Below, one piece after another: positions 28,001-34,135 of a stretch of 64,000 nt of DNA. The translations under genes were made by a program, and so were the position numbers. How positions within the stretch are numbered: position 1 is the stretch's first letter; each line of letters begins with the position of its first letter. The notes below the pieces were generated by a model that worked only from the letters and a program-made list of their open reading frames with translations, ran no database searches and was not told where the DNA came from. The DNA comes from Sipunculus nudus. Its lineage: Eukaryota > Annelida > Sipuncula > Golfingiida > Sipunculidae. The stretch lies in assembly GCA_026874595.1 (NCBI GenBank), contig CM049314.1, positions 66,201,300 to 66,265,299 of the forward strand, read 5' to 3'.

Positions 28001-28649
28001 TCCTCTGTGACATCACACTTGCACTCAAAAGACGGCCATATCGTCACATGCTTATTACTTAAATATGTAATGCACTGCACATTTTCCTTTAGGGGTCTTA
28101 GTAGTTTATGCTAATGACATTTACTGTTAGTTAATTTTAGCATTCAATTAAGAAATACCTTTGTGAGGATTTTAGGATTACAGTTACCTGATGATTTCAC
28201 TACATCTGTTCAAAATTCCTCCAACATGGACAGTTTCCACAGCAACTTCATTCCTACACAGGAAAAAAGTAACAGAGAATTCATTATAAAATTATCATGC
28301 AAATCCTACAGGAACGGTCACATAAATTCAGTCTTACAAAATGCCATGTCACAGATCAGGATTAAACACAGCCATGAATACACAGCTCAGTAGGTATTAA
28401 TACTGGGCTGGTAAGAATAACTTGAGTTGTGATACAAGTGAAGCCACATAGGGGAATGCACTGCAACAGTCATCAATCCTGATATGGTGAACAGTAAATA
28501 ATCTAAACATTAGGCTAGGAATGATGAATTAACACAAAAGAATACATGTAAACTCACACATCCAAACTGAAAATCAGTCTAAATGGTGATGAGTCATTTC
28601 CTGTATCACATTTAGGTTGGCTGCCATCCAGTAACTCATGTGAACCATG
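3315..28649 (-). CDS. CTC1: CTC1, large subunit of the CST complex (5' end not located)
   Basis: CTC1, with STN1 and TEN1, forms the CST complex, which binds single-stranded DNA and brings in DNA polymerase alpha-primase for telomere C-strand fill-in and replication rescue. Twenty exons, in transcript order: 28649-28558, 28253-28188, 27718-27640, 26857-26771, 26339-26253, 26027-25932, 22595-22534, 21539-21440, 20363-20289, 18888-18776, 18216-18054, 17525-17391, 16758-14680, 14313-14228, 13708-13581, 12704-12452, 11956-11741, 10581-10437, 8004-7908, 3469-3315. All join with GT-AG introns and matching phases into 1437 codons plus TGA. Segments resembling vertebrate CTC1 (recalled, not searched) occur in order: LISYQGVITS, SARLVDQSGSIDILVL, VLLFSGDSICWYPVL, NLVSFRGLVTSREFC, GLLTGSLVIFYKLERRV, FLVDDGTCNAMV. 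Human CTC1 has 1217 residues; roughly the first 200 are unmatched here and the central exon is greatly enlarged. Confidence 0.92.
3720..4072 (+). repeat. tRNA-derived SINE, copy 1
   Basis: It is closely similar to 37779-38090 in the same orientation. The head has a tRNA-like A box (GGTATAGACACAGAGC; in the other copy TGGCTCAGGGGCAGAGC) and, about 45 bases on, a B box (GAGTTTGAATC). The body shares GTTATAACCCAGCACTGGGA-like and TTTATACCAGGGA-like blocks, and both copies end near AAAATGGAAT. It lies in the last CTC1 intron. Confidence 0.72.
4290..7860. repeat. composite of degenerate tandem and dispersed repeats in the last CTC1 intron
   Basis: 4306-4790 holds diverged copies of a unit with a GTAGGTGGNNNCACC-like core. 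4845-5640 holds 174-205-bp tandem units, each with two ACTGAGTGAACTCTTGACCT motifs and CTATAAATAGA. 5700-7800 repeats blocks such as AACTCGGCCAAAAATCACCG (near 6656, 7016, 7195, 7515), GATTTTTAAAGGTTTTT and GCAGGTGGCGCCACCAATAC. It ends at 7828-7860 in GCACCATCGCATAAGCTCAC, an end also found near 5427. No coding potential was recognised apart from repeat-derived frames. Confidence 0.75.
7908..8004 (-). CDS. CTC1: CTC1 penultimate exon
   Basis: The acceptor is TTTTGTAG before GGCCAACC, phase 0. The donor ACAA/GTAAAT leaves phase 1, matching the terminal exon. It encodes GQPDWSDAGTSFLDALCSSV and then LVRRPLRIWVKT, which corresponds to the vertebrate segment around [20 protein letters not shown]. 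Reading on past the donor stays open into the adjacent repeat (7684-7860), which makes the exon end easy to miscall. Confidence 0.8.
8005..8482. other. intronic spacer without recognised feature
   Basis: This is AT-rich CTC1 intron. No repeat family or exon with a suitable open phase was recognised. One acceptor/donor-bounded segment near 8110-8175 contains an in-frame stop in the required phase. Confidence 0.4.
8483..8909. repeat. foldback (inverted) repeat
   Basis: Two arms of about 200 bases are inverted copies with almost no spacer around 8700-8720. The outer ends carry TGCTCCTCA / TGAGGAGCAC and GCAGTCGTCC / GGGACGACTGC, and both arms contain GTAACCGCTGCTT with its reverse complement AAGCAGCGGTTAC. 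Arms differ by point changes and one short insertion (about 8560-8590). Confidence 0.85.
8942..9326. mobile_element. Harbinger-like MITE with TAA target duplication
   Basis: The termini are GGGTGCTTTTCCATGTGTACAG at the left and its near-exact inverse (CTGTACATGGAAAAGCACCC) at the right, apart from an inserted GT. The element is flanked directly by TAA at 8939-8941 and 9327-9329. A 3-bp TWA duplication with GG-starting inverted ends is typical of PIF/Harbinger elements. At 385 bp with no transposase, it is non-autonomous. Confidence 0.75.
9640..10020 (+). repeat. dispersed repeat related to 10680-11070
   Basis: The two stretches share, in the same order, AAATTCG(T/C)GATATTTGCGAAA-type and TTGTTCA...CACATATTA-type blocks and ATGAGATCGTGAAAATGGAA-type ends (here GTGAGATCATGAAAATGGAA). 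Neither codes for anything recognised. Confidence 0.55.
10025..10425. mobile_element. hAT-like non-autonomous element
   Basis: It begins GGGCTGTAACAATGCATCAA and ends with AATCGAATCGAAGAACC followed by CACAGGCCTATTAG. This gives imperfect inverted ends (GGGCTGTAAC versus GGCCTGTGAA). Interior AATCGATT-type strings are typical of hAT-derived repeats. Related copies lie at 18355-18480 (left part only) and 29083-29515. Confidence 0.5.
10437..10581 (-). CDS. CTC1: CTC1 exon, C-terminal OB fold core
   Basis: Entry is phase 2 after TATTTCAG and exit is phase 0 at AGG/GTAAGA. It encodes FLVDDGTCNAMVHCEGAPLV, then GSLLGLTSSEWTALEEYCLE. These match the vertebrate strand LVEDGTAEAVV and the LGL-PREWASLLEF helix. 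This is among the best conserved parts of the gene. Confidence 0.92.
10680..11070 (+). repeat. dispersed repeat related to 9640-10020
   Basis: It contains GAAATTCGCAATATTAGTGAA, GTTCACATATTAAAAATTATA and ATGAGATCGTGAAAATGGAA, paralleling the copy 1 kb away. Both flank the CTC1 exon at 10437-10581. Confidence 0.5.
11075..11577 (+). repeat. ~500-bp dispersed repeat, copy 2
   Basis: It starts CCCAATCACCTATAAAGC and ends CTCCTGATTATGTCCCTTTAA. It is collinear with 2656-3150 and 23262-23752. It lies in the CTC1 intron between exons 11741-11956 and 10437-10581. Confidence 0.8.
11741..11956 (-). CDS. CTC1: CTC1 exon with Cys-rich zinc-ribbon candidate
   Basis: Entry and exit are both phase 2. It encodes a Q-rich lead, then GGERCYIASLLYRHPGGDIC and the cysteine cluster MCTACQGDTSCTCG (C-X2-C-X5-C-X-C). 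Vertebrate CTC1 has a Cys-rich zinc ribbon at the same place in its C-terminal OB folds. A GTGAGA just inside the exon (near 11912) could act as a decoy donor, but splicing there would cut off the conserved part. Confidence 0.88.
12452..12704 (-). CDS. CTC1: CTC1 exon, OB fold with GLLTG loop
   Basis: The acceptor is AATGTTTACAG; entry is phase 1 and exit phase 2 at a GTTTGT donor. It encodes SIKLQVTDHRDRSRITVFIN, then PQGLLTGSLVIFYKLERRVG and QVYCKFLISSSYQVISFN. These correspond to vertebrate [20 protein letters not shown] and [20 protein letters not shown]. This is one of the two strongest homology blocks. Confidence 0.94.
13085..13540 (-). repeat. dispersed repeat with CATATGACGGGAGT end
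   Basis: It is the inverse of the plus-strand copy at 43621-44165. The right end reads ACTCCCGTCATATGACAGGC, and inner ~170-bp subunits share GGTGACCTCTGACCTGATTA and AAATATGCATG. A partial third copy is at 14390-14640. Confidence 0.7.
13581..13708 (-). CDS. CTC1: CTC1 exon, LVSF-RGLVTSR strand
   Basis: The acceptor follows a long pyrimidine run (TTTTTTTTTAAG). Entry is phase 2; exit is phase 1 at GG/GTATGT. It encodes HHENLVSFRGLVTSREFCAE, then TDSLTHCGTTYSRK. It matches vertebrate DSLVSFSAEILSRTLCE. Confidence 0.9.
14228..14313 (-). CDS. CTC1: CTC1 short linker exon
   Basis: The acceptor is ATCATTACAG; entry is phase 0 and exit phase 2 at CCAAG/GTAACA. It encodes NTFTPIVTAASGHCDEAEVT, then PISTILSP. 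It is poorly conserved and is placed by phase and splice sites between two well-matched exons. Confidence 0.78.
14390..14640 (-). repeat. partial copy of the CATATGACGGGAGT-family repeat
   Basis: It shares GTGACCTCTGACTTTATTAA and TTGAGTTTTGTCAAAATTCA blocks with 13085-13540 but lacks the conserved end. Confidence 0.5.
14680..16758 (-). CDS. CTC1: CTC1 giant central exon (693 codons)
   Basis: The acceptor is TATCTTCAG at the 5' edge and the donor is CTGAG/GTAAGT; both are phase 0. The exon opens with an OB-fold segment (SARLVDQSGSIDILVL) and resumes homology at VYMLNDFMLVTETFALD, at LTKVYLIVDKGDLIP, near HQWFRLNHKESLHVRR with AQLCFYAVVVFLGSPVCD, and at VLLFSGDSICWYPVL. Between these lie Ser/Thr-, Asn- and Lys-rich stretches, including a run of seven Asn encoded by a triplet microsatellite (about 16438-16457) and 5-residue repeats of ETKM(G/E) type (about 14945-15030). 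In human CTC1 the same span is about 200 residues. The frame also stays open upstream of the acceptor (to an ATG at 16803), but that part is intron. Confidence 0.92.
17391..17525 (-). CDS. CTC1: CTC1 exon upstream of the giant exon
   Basis: The acceptor is TCCTTTTCAG, phase 0 in and out, with a GTTTGT donor. It encodes GKLDKYSVMSVRQVKQVTSQ and ends TLSPEEYPDL. It resembles vertebrate CPLQKYTRLQTPSSFPTL. The joined product continues PDL-VVCGAMKFCKKTGSARL. Confidence 0.85.
18054..18216 (-). CDS. CTC1: CTC1 exon, charged linker
   Basis: The acceptor is ACTGTTTCAG; entry is phase 2 and exit phase 0 at GGAG/GTATAT. It encodes EKEGWVTLQEILKELMRKDQ, then a basic stretch and NLMLEFLDSTHRKCSVLAE. It falls in the weakly conserved middle of CTC1, so assignment rests on phase continuity. 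Confidence 0.82.
18355..18480. repeat. fragment of the hAT-like repeat
   Basis: It matches the left part of 10025-10425, including GGGCTATAACATTGCACTGA and AATCGAAGCCAGTCATTAAT. The right end is missing. Confidence 0.5.
18776..18888 (-). CDS. CTC1: CTC1 exon, helical segment
   Basis: The acceptor is TTCTTGTTTCAG, phase 0; exit is phase 2 at GTCAG/GTAACT. It encodes LSRVADMIQKYSLTGPEADW and LHEMWTKLKQQFYPKHV, which lines up with vertebrate [20 protein letters not shown]. Confidence 0.85.
19009..19056. repeat. (AAT)n microsatellite
   Basis: About 15 AAT triplets with one AAC interruption near the end, in a CTC1 intron. Confidence 0.9.
19108..19390 (-). repeat. tRNA-derived SINE-like repeat
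   Basis: Read on the minus strand from 19390 it begins GGAGTGTGGTAGCCTAATGG, which holds a pol III A box (TAGCCTAATGG). A degenerate B box follows about 30 bases later. The remaining ~220 bases contain no gene. It differs from the SINE at 3720 and 37779. Confidence 0.5.
20289..20363 (-). CDS. CTC1: CTC1 exon (GIHLYACSVTSIE)
   Basis: The acceptor is ATTCTTCCCTTAG, phase 0 in and out, with donor CCAAG/GTAGGT. It encodes GIHLYACSVTSIETSSSTTT, the last strand of an OB fold followed by a Ser/Thr linker. It aligns with vertebrate PVLAPCLRGAVLLQSF. Confidence 0.85.
20440..21430. other. intron with low-complexity tracts
   Basis: This CTC1 intron contains a G12-type run near 20455, a short (CA)n(TA)n tract near 20523-20561, and opposed C and G runs at 20774-20820. 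Motifs like TTTTTCAAGATGGCTGCC near 21150 recur in dispersed animal repeats. No exon was recognised. Confidence 0.45.
21440..21539 (-). CDS. CTC1: CTC1 exon, OB-fold strands
   Basis: The acceptor is TACTGTTACAG; entry is phase 2 and exit phase 0 at CAG/GTAATA. It encodes LHVNYLPPVHGYRHLTEGER, then VTVHNAHVHKSQQ. It matches the vertebrate pattern MRPGVCLQLQDVHLLQSV. Confidence 0.88.
21541..22533. other. CTC1 intron without recognised element
   Basis: This is a single AT-rich intron. A GC-richer patch at 21660-21830 was examined and fits no known exon or RNA. Confidence 0.4.
22534..22595 (-). CDS. CTC1: CTC1 exon (GVITSTSDARCGVFDLD)
   Basis: The acceptor is TATGTTTGACAG, phase 0; exit is phase 2 at GTCAG/GTGAGC. 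It encodes GVITSTSDARCGVFDLDNSV. With the previous exon it reads LISYQ-GVITS, matching vertebrate [20 protein letters not shown]. Confidence 0.9.
23262..23752 (+). repeat. ~500-bp dispersed repeat, copy 3
   Basis: It starts GGAGCCCAATCACCTATAAA and ends CTCCTGATTATGTCCCTTTA. It is collinear with copies 1 and 2 and lies tail to tail with an inverted copy 160 bases downstream. Confidence 0.8.
23914..24614 (-). repeat. ~500-bp dispersed repeat, copy 4 (inverted, interrupted)
   Basis: The inverted copy begins TTAAAGGGAAATAATCAGGA and ends GCTTTAAAGGCAATAAGGCC. About 200 bases between 24126 and 24330 have no counterpart in the other copies and are probably a later insertion or local rearrangement. 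Confidence 0.75.
24840..25440 (+). repeat. ~275-bp tandem repeat with GGTGGCGCCACC cores
   Basis: Two to three diverged units share GTGCAAA(A/C)ATGGTTGCAGGTGG and AGTCAAACCACTGC(C/A)GAGATATGA. The exact 12-base palindrome GGTGGCGCCACC occurs at 24987, 25116 and 25265. Confidence 0.8.
25932..26027 (-). CDS. CTC1: CTC1 exon ending LISYQ
   Basis: The acceptor is TGGTCCCTGTAG, phase 0 in and out, with donor CAG/GTAATT. It encodes DFLQNSCSKQMLGELAEQHS, then CITESTQLISYQ, which leads into the next OB fold. Confidence 0.85.
26253..26339 (-). CDS. CTC1: CTC1 exon (GSKDECRVFTPW)
   Basis: The acceptor is TTATCTTTCAG, phase 0 in and out, with donor TTAAG/GTTAGG. It encodes GSKDECRVFTPWIDAAVVSL, then SEGTQTTLK. 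It corresponds to vertebrate [20 protein letters not shown]. Confidence 0.87.
26771..26857 (-). CDS. CTC1: CTC1 exon (SWRNNLKVTEEYIFTNLK)
   Basis: The acceptor is TTTCATATTACAG, phase 0 in and out, with a GTTTGT donor. It encodes KPEHMSWRNNLKVTEEYIFT, then NLKPTTLYK. It matches vertebrate [20 protein letters not shown]. Confidence 0.9.
27640..27718 (-). CDS. CTC1: CTC1 exon (VLFMVQLTDPEDDGREV)
   Basis: The acceptor is GTATTATTGCAG; entry is phase 2 and exit phase 0 at CAAG/GTCAGT. It encodes EHTEVLFMVQLTDPEDDGRE, then VNVIVK. It parallels vertebrate [20 protein letters not shown]. Confidence 0.88.
28188..28253 (-). CDS. CTC1: CTC1 exon (VHVGGILNRCSEII)
   Basis: The acceptor is CCTGTGTAG; phase 2 in and out, with donor ATCAG/GTAACT. 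It encodes NEVAVETVHVGGILNRCSEI, the first strand of an OB fold. The vertebrate counterpart is NLAGSLVRLSALVKSKQ. Confidence 0.85.
28558..28649 (-). CDS. CTC1: CTC1, most 5' exon recognised
   Basis: The acceptor is ATCAATAGCAG, phase 0; the donor is GATGT/GTGAGT, phase 2. It encodes HGSHELLDGSQPKCDTGNDS, then SPFRLIFSLDV. Only this frame is open. The acceptor has a weak pyrimidine tract, so the exon's 5' boundary is less certain than the others. Confidence 0.7.
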
Positions 28650-29082
28650 CTGCTATTGATGCGGTCAGATATTCAACAAAGATGCAGAGGGATTTACCAA
28701 TATGTTAAGTTAAGACAGAAGTTTTCTTGCATATGGTAGGGGTTGTTAGAATGTATACTACAAAAGCTCATGATTGGTCTGGTTTATGTCAAATATTTGT
28801 ATTATCATGGAGCCTTACAGTGCAATCCTTGGTGCAAAGACATAAAGGCACTCTGATGCTTGTACCTTGGTAGCAGACTCTCAGATGGCCAAAATGGTCC
28901 TAGCTTAACATGATCTTTTTTTTTAACTTGCCATGTCAGGCAGCCATGGTTGATAAAATACATTTCTATAACCTACCTGAATGAGTAAATTTCAGCATTA
29001 AATAGTTAAAACATAACCAAGTACATTACCAGGTGCTGAAACATTTGTTAATTATAGTGTCAAAAGAGGGCTCATTAAAATT

Positions 29083-29515
29083 AGAGGTGTAACAATGCAT
29101 CAAAGAATCGCTAGCCCTTGATTACACTGTAATCGATTATTAACCTAAAAATCAATTCATTTATATTATTATTTCTTTTTGCATGTACCATCCCAATGTC
29201 CTCAGTGAGCTCTCAAATTTGATGGAGCAATTTGCTCATTATTGTGTATGTGCCTTAAATCTACCTTATACGTTCAGGGTGGAGCACTCATCTTGCATAG
29301 AAACATAAATGGCAGTGACAAATAAAGTGAAAGCTCCAGTTTTCTTTTATTTGCTGAAAAAGTACTAACATCCGAATATGGTAAAATTTATTTTTTTCCT
29401 GAAAATTTCTGAGATTCACAACATCAGTAAGAATTGAATCGACAATTGAACTGGAGGTAAAGAATCGATAATTGAATTGATTCTAAGGTCCTTTACAATT
29501 TACAGACCTAATTCA
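29083..29515. mobile_element. hAT-like non-autonomous element
   Basis: The left end is AGGTGTAACAATGCATCAAA. The right end, inverted, is AGGTCTGTAAATTGTAAAGG. It contains several AATCGAT-type strings. It is related to 10025-10425. Confidence 0.5.
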
Positions 29516-30242
29516 AAGGTATTCCAGTGATAATTTAGAGGATAATCTTGTAGAGAATTTGATTGATAGAAAATGTTACATGAGAGGTCTAGGAATGTTC
29601 TTGACCAAAGATAGCATAGAGTCTGTCTAAGATGAATCTTGCAATACTCTGTCCTCATTGGTTGGAACGATCTTGGCTCTTTGCCAATACTTTGGTCGTG
29701 ATAAACAGCAACCCTTATTGATGGAGCAGTTGTTAAGTGGAAGGACTTATAGAACGAATGCAGCATGACTGCTCCATAAGAAGTGTGCAATGCAGCTGGG
29801 ATTTCTTGAATTAAGTCTTTTATGATGACATTTTTATTATAATAACAATGATAATCATATCTCCTGATGGCCAATGCATGGCTGATGATAAATGAGGGGT
29901 ACAAAAGACAATTTTATTCTGGATGAGTGTTTTAGTTTCAGGGACTGAAATTTCAAACTGTTGTATGGTATAAATTCTCAACAAATCTAATGACGAATGC
30001 TTCATTGGTATACAGATATCCTGTTAATGTCTCAGTCTGTCATCTGATGCATTAGTAATGGGGCCCAACGTTGATATCTGTTCAAGTATGCAAGTTACTT
30101 GAGTCTTTTGCAGGACAACTAATGCATGTGTATATGTCTGTACATAAATGTTAGCCGCCTGCAGTGACGAAACTTCTTGCACTGTTAACGGACGACTGTT
30201 TCGTTGCCTCCCCATATGTGGAGATAAGTGGTGTTTGAACAC
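29500..30242 (-). other. unassigned region with minus-strand open frames
   Basis: Frames of 134 codons (29904-29500) and 72 codons (30242-30024) are open on the minus strand. Neither resembles CTC1 or a recognised transposase, and base composition is closer to unique sequence than to the neighbouring repeats. They could be a decayed mobile-element protein, an RNA gene, or chance. No function is proposed. Confidence 0.25.
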
Positions 30243-31036
30243 GATATGATCGAATTTTCTGGAAAATGCAGTTTTATTATCAGTTTTACAGAGGGATGCA
30301 TGACGTTAACTTATTCACTATGGCAAAAGTATCTTATTCTCAATACAACTGCAACATATTGGCAACTGTAAGTGTGTTTTACTTTAGTTTTTTTGTATTT
30401 TGGTCTAAGAAAACAGGGGTCGTACTGCTCATAAACGCCATGACAAAAGCAGTAAGAATGTATACAAAGTGGCGACAAAGCTAAAATGTGTACTGGTCCT
30501 CTTTTATATGGGTTATAGACATATAAAAAACTGGGAATTTATGCAATTAACTTATCATAAAAGAATTGTGTCTTTAAAATATGAGACACCCGAGATACTG
30601 ATGGGTATTTTCCGTTTTATAGACATGGAACATACTGAGCTTAGAAGATTTCACACCCAAGTGCATACATGGGGTGGTGACTAAAATGTACTCTTAGATA
30701 TATTCCACATTTTAGTCGCCCTTAGTGGCTACATAAATTTGAGGTGCATACTTATGTTGCAATAGAATCCTGGCCTGGGATACACTCAGATATTTTATGG
30801 AAGATCCCCGGCTCCTTATATCAGACATTTTGAATGGTCTTCAGCAGGGTCAGCATGAAGAGTGGTTCATAACACAAGCAGTCAGTACCCTAGGAGAGCA
30901 AAATATGGTTCAAACCAGCAATCAGAAGATTGACAATAATCAATTATGAGGCTAATCAAGCATCTGAATTAATAAAATAAGCTAATGATTTAAAATTATT
31001 ACTTACAGCAAAAGAATCTAAAACCTCTACTGTGAC

Positions 31037-31573
31037 AAGGTCTACTTTAGACAAAGTTGTAGCTCTATTGTAAACACAGAGCCACAGGCTGCTGCCTGAA
31101 TTTATATAGCGGACAGAAATGCATCATTCATCTGTTAGAAGATGCACCCAGTTTGAGTACATCTGATCTTGAGTGTGGTGAGCTGGGCTGATTCTTTCAG
31201 CCAGCAGTGTGCAGTGCAAGTGTTACATTATCACTGCTAACCTATTCCTGTCCCCATCCAGCTGAAATCTGATACATGCACCTGGCTGGCTGAAACAATG
31301 CAGTGTGTAACCATGGTAACAACCTGTGTAGCCAGCACTGGTCATTTATAGCCAGTGGTCCAGTTACAAGGACACTCACAGCAGTGATTATGTAACACAT
31401 GCACTGCACACTGCTGGCTGAAACAATCACCCTGGCTCACAACACTCAAGATCATATGTACTCAAACTGATGCATTGTCTAAAAAATGCATGTGTCCCCA
31501 TCCACTAGATAAATGAGGCAGCTACCTGTGACTCTGTGTTTACAACAGAGCCACAACTGGGACTAGGTCTACT
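31037..31573. repeat. foldback (inverted) repeat
   Basis: The arms (about 31037-31235 and 31375-31573) are inverted copies. Examples are GTAAACACAGAGCCACAGG against its inverse CCTGTGACTCTGTGTTTAC, and CAGCCAGCAGTGTGCAGTGC against GCACTGCACACTGCTGGCTG. The central spacer holds a second short palindrome, GTTACCATGGTTAC-like, near 31310. Confidence 0.85.
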
Positions 31574-32151
31574 AATGATAAAAAGTTCTTACAATGATGA
31601 GAATAAGGACCTTATTACATAGCAAGGAGAGCCCATTAAGGCATTATGATTAACTGAAATGCAATTAATTATTTATCCTCTCATTTTAGTGTTTTATGAA
31701 AAAGGATATCACAAGCATACACGCCAGCCCTAATAATAATAGAATTACTTCTGATTACAATTTCAAACTTCATGTATCATAGAATTATAAAGTAATGAAA
31801 ATTCACTTAAATCTATGTTGTTCTTCTATAAAAAAATCAACACTGAAACTGACACAACTCTGAGTCAAACATTTGCTCTGATGGCCTTGTAAACTGGGGA
31901 GATGGTTATAAACCATCTGACCATCCATGCAGATGGCCACGCCCCCTTTCCATCCTAACGAGCTACTGAAGCTTCATGAAGGCCATTTCTCAATAACTCC
32001 AATCCCTAATTAGTATATTAATTATTAGAATAATTATGGCTTTACACGATGGGTTGTAGAAAAGAATGCCGCCTATCTGACATGTTCATAATGTAAAAAA
32101 GATTTACAATAAATAAAAATCGTCCATCTGAAAAATTACCAATTGATCAAA

Positions 32152-32324
32152 TCAGTTGTCGGCCGAGTATACGTCGTCCATCTGGAGTGGCACCCATGGG
32201 AAGACCAGATTCAAGCCTTCCAACGGCGTGTCAAGAGATCCAAAGATTTAACCCGTGAGCATAAACACCCGTAATGTCATTTTGTATGACAGGAAAACAT
32301 GCGCACTCAAATAAACCAAGTTAA
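32152..32324 (+). other. ORF-like block of unknown nature
   Basis: This block is richer in CpG than its surroundings. One frame reads WEDQIQAFQRRVKRSKDLTR, EHKHP, then a stop. Shifting by one base at the stop continues VMSFCMTGKHAHSNKPS to a TAA, as if a single base were lost. A second frame over the first part is also open (RRPSGVAPMGRPDSSLPTAC). It may be a decayed coding copy or a conserved non-coding segment; I do not recognise it. Confidence 0.3.
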
Positions 32325-32603
32325 AGACAGAAAATACACTTTAAAATACCCCGGCAAATGGTCACGGTATACTAAAACATAGATGTTAAAAAAATTTTAT
32401 CGGAGCACTATGCTCAGGCTGTTAAGAACTGTGGTCCATTCCATTCGTCTTATAATTAACTCGAGTTTTTTTTCAAATTTGTTAATTGGCACGACATTCA
32501 GCTAAAGAGACTGCATGGTTTACACTTTATTCCTTTGATTTTTGTTTACCTGCAACCATAAAAACATGCGCAGTTAACTGCAACCTTACATTTCTTTTCC
32601 AGT

Positions 32604-32620
32604 TAATAATAATAATAATG

Positions 32621-32660
<40 letters not shown>
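32604..32660. repeat. (AAT)n microsatellite
   Basis: AAT triplets with a GAT and an AAC interruption. Confidence 0.9.
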
Positions 32661-32977
32661 TATAAAATTTATAATAATATCAAATATACTAATAATGGGA
32701 TTTTCTTACATCTTAGGGCAATTTAACGTTAATTACTACCTAAATGCTCACTTAATCAGACAATTAAATCTTAAAGGGGGAGAAAATAAATTGATCTTCC
32801 TCGCTTTATTCTAGAGGACAGAAGTACATTTAACGTCAGAAGACGTTTAACCTTGGTCAGGTGAGAAATTATTACACAATAATTCAGGATCGATATAAAC
32901 ACAACAGGTTCAAAATCGCTCCAATATAGCTAGGCCTCCCTGCAATATTTAGTATAAAGTATTGGCACAAAAATCAA

Positions 32978-32985
32978 TGACGTCA
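32978..32985. promoter_or_regulatory. CRE-type site
   Basis: Exact palindrome TGACGTCA, followed within 30 bases by TTACGTCA and TGACGTTT half-sites. It lies between the two divergent genes. Role in transcription is inferred only. Confidence 0.35.
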
Positions 32986-33753
32986 CGATATAGTTACGTC
33001 AAGTTTTGGTGACGTTTCTAACAAAATATACTCAGCTGTCAAACTGCAAGCAAGCCACCCAACCCTTTTGTTTACCAGTCTAATGTTTACCGTCAAGAAT
33101 TGAGAGCCAGGTGGGTAGTAATAGTAGGCCAGTAGGGCTGACTAACCCAAAACACTGCTTCAGTGCTACATTTCCAGGGAGTATATCTTACATAGGCGAG
33201 GTCAAAAGGTACAGCAACTCCTGCTTGGGTTTGACAGAACTGTCATTTGGTCTGGCACTGGTAGTGTCTGTTTCAAGTTGACTGTTGCTGTTATTTTGCA
33301 GTCAGTAGATCTGGTAAGCTGGTAAGAGGCTATTATAGTAGTATGACTCATGACTCACTGTGATTTCATCATGTATTTATATGACTGCCAGAATACAATA
33401 TACACTCACTCCTAACAGTAAATTAACAGTCATATAAATGATAAAATCAGGACAGAAGTATAAATATAGTCCGTCCCAGTACCCCTATCCGCATGTTTTT
33501 TTCACGATAATTATTTTAAGAATATTCCTTAAAAAAGCCCTTTGGCCTGAAGTAGATAAACAGATATTCCGCCGATTTTGTGTAAAGTAGTTATATATCA
33601 TGTAAAACATACCGGTATTTACGTTGCGACTCTTTTGCATTATTAATGCTGAAATACCATTGATGGCGTCTTCCCGGCACTGCTGGACAGTACATTCCTC
33701 CGAAGAACATTTTCCATGTCTATGGCTGTGTTTTGGTGTTTGTTAGACAACAG

Positions 33754-33761
33754 TGACGTCA
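33754..33761. promoter_or_regulatory. CRE-type site in CpG-rich patch
   Basis: Exact TGACGTCA within a patch rich in CpG (about 33660-33790). A bidirectional promoter for CTC1 and the MOSPD gene could lie here. On the minus strand an ATG at 33712 opens a short frame starting MENVLRRNVLSSSAGK, but nothing links it to CTC1. Confidence 0.35.
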
Positions 33762-34060
33762 CAAAGACGACACAGTGATCGGTCTCGCGTCACCTTCAAT
33801 TGACTGACATCATAAGTTAGACTGGCTTGTTTAATTATTATCAGTTCTCAGGCAATGAATAAGTCGTAAACGCTGTAACTTGTTTTGTCATATATTGGAT
33901 TATTTGTCTCATACAAAATCAAAGCAAGGTAAGGCATTAAGTTTTACGCAGGTAGTCGGTGGAATAGCTCTGGCCTGCAACCTTTGGACAAGAAAGGTTA
34001 ACACTGCTTTATTTGTATGAAAGTTATCCCAGAAAAACATGCAGAAACGGGTACTGGACG

Positions 34061-34063
<3 letters not shown>

Positions 34064-34132
<69 letters not shown>
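34064..34132. repeat. (TA)n microsatellite
   Basis: About 34 perfect TA dinucleotides. It is followed at once by an inverted pair, TACCCAGCCAGCA (34132-34144) and TTGGCTGGTTGGGTA (about 34175-34189), which can form a hairpin. Confidence 0.95.

Positions 34133-34135
<3 letters not shown>

Noticed and set aside
30764-30889. Candidate CTC1 exon after CTCTCCTAG (GTDCLCYEPLFMLTLLKTIQ)
   Set aside because: The acceptor is good, but there is no proper donor in the required phase and no match to the family.
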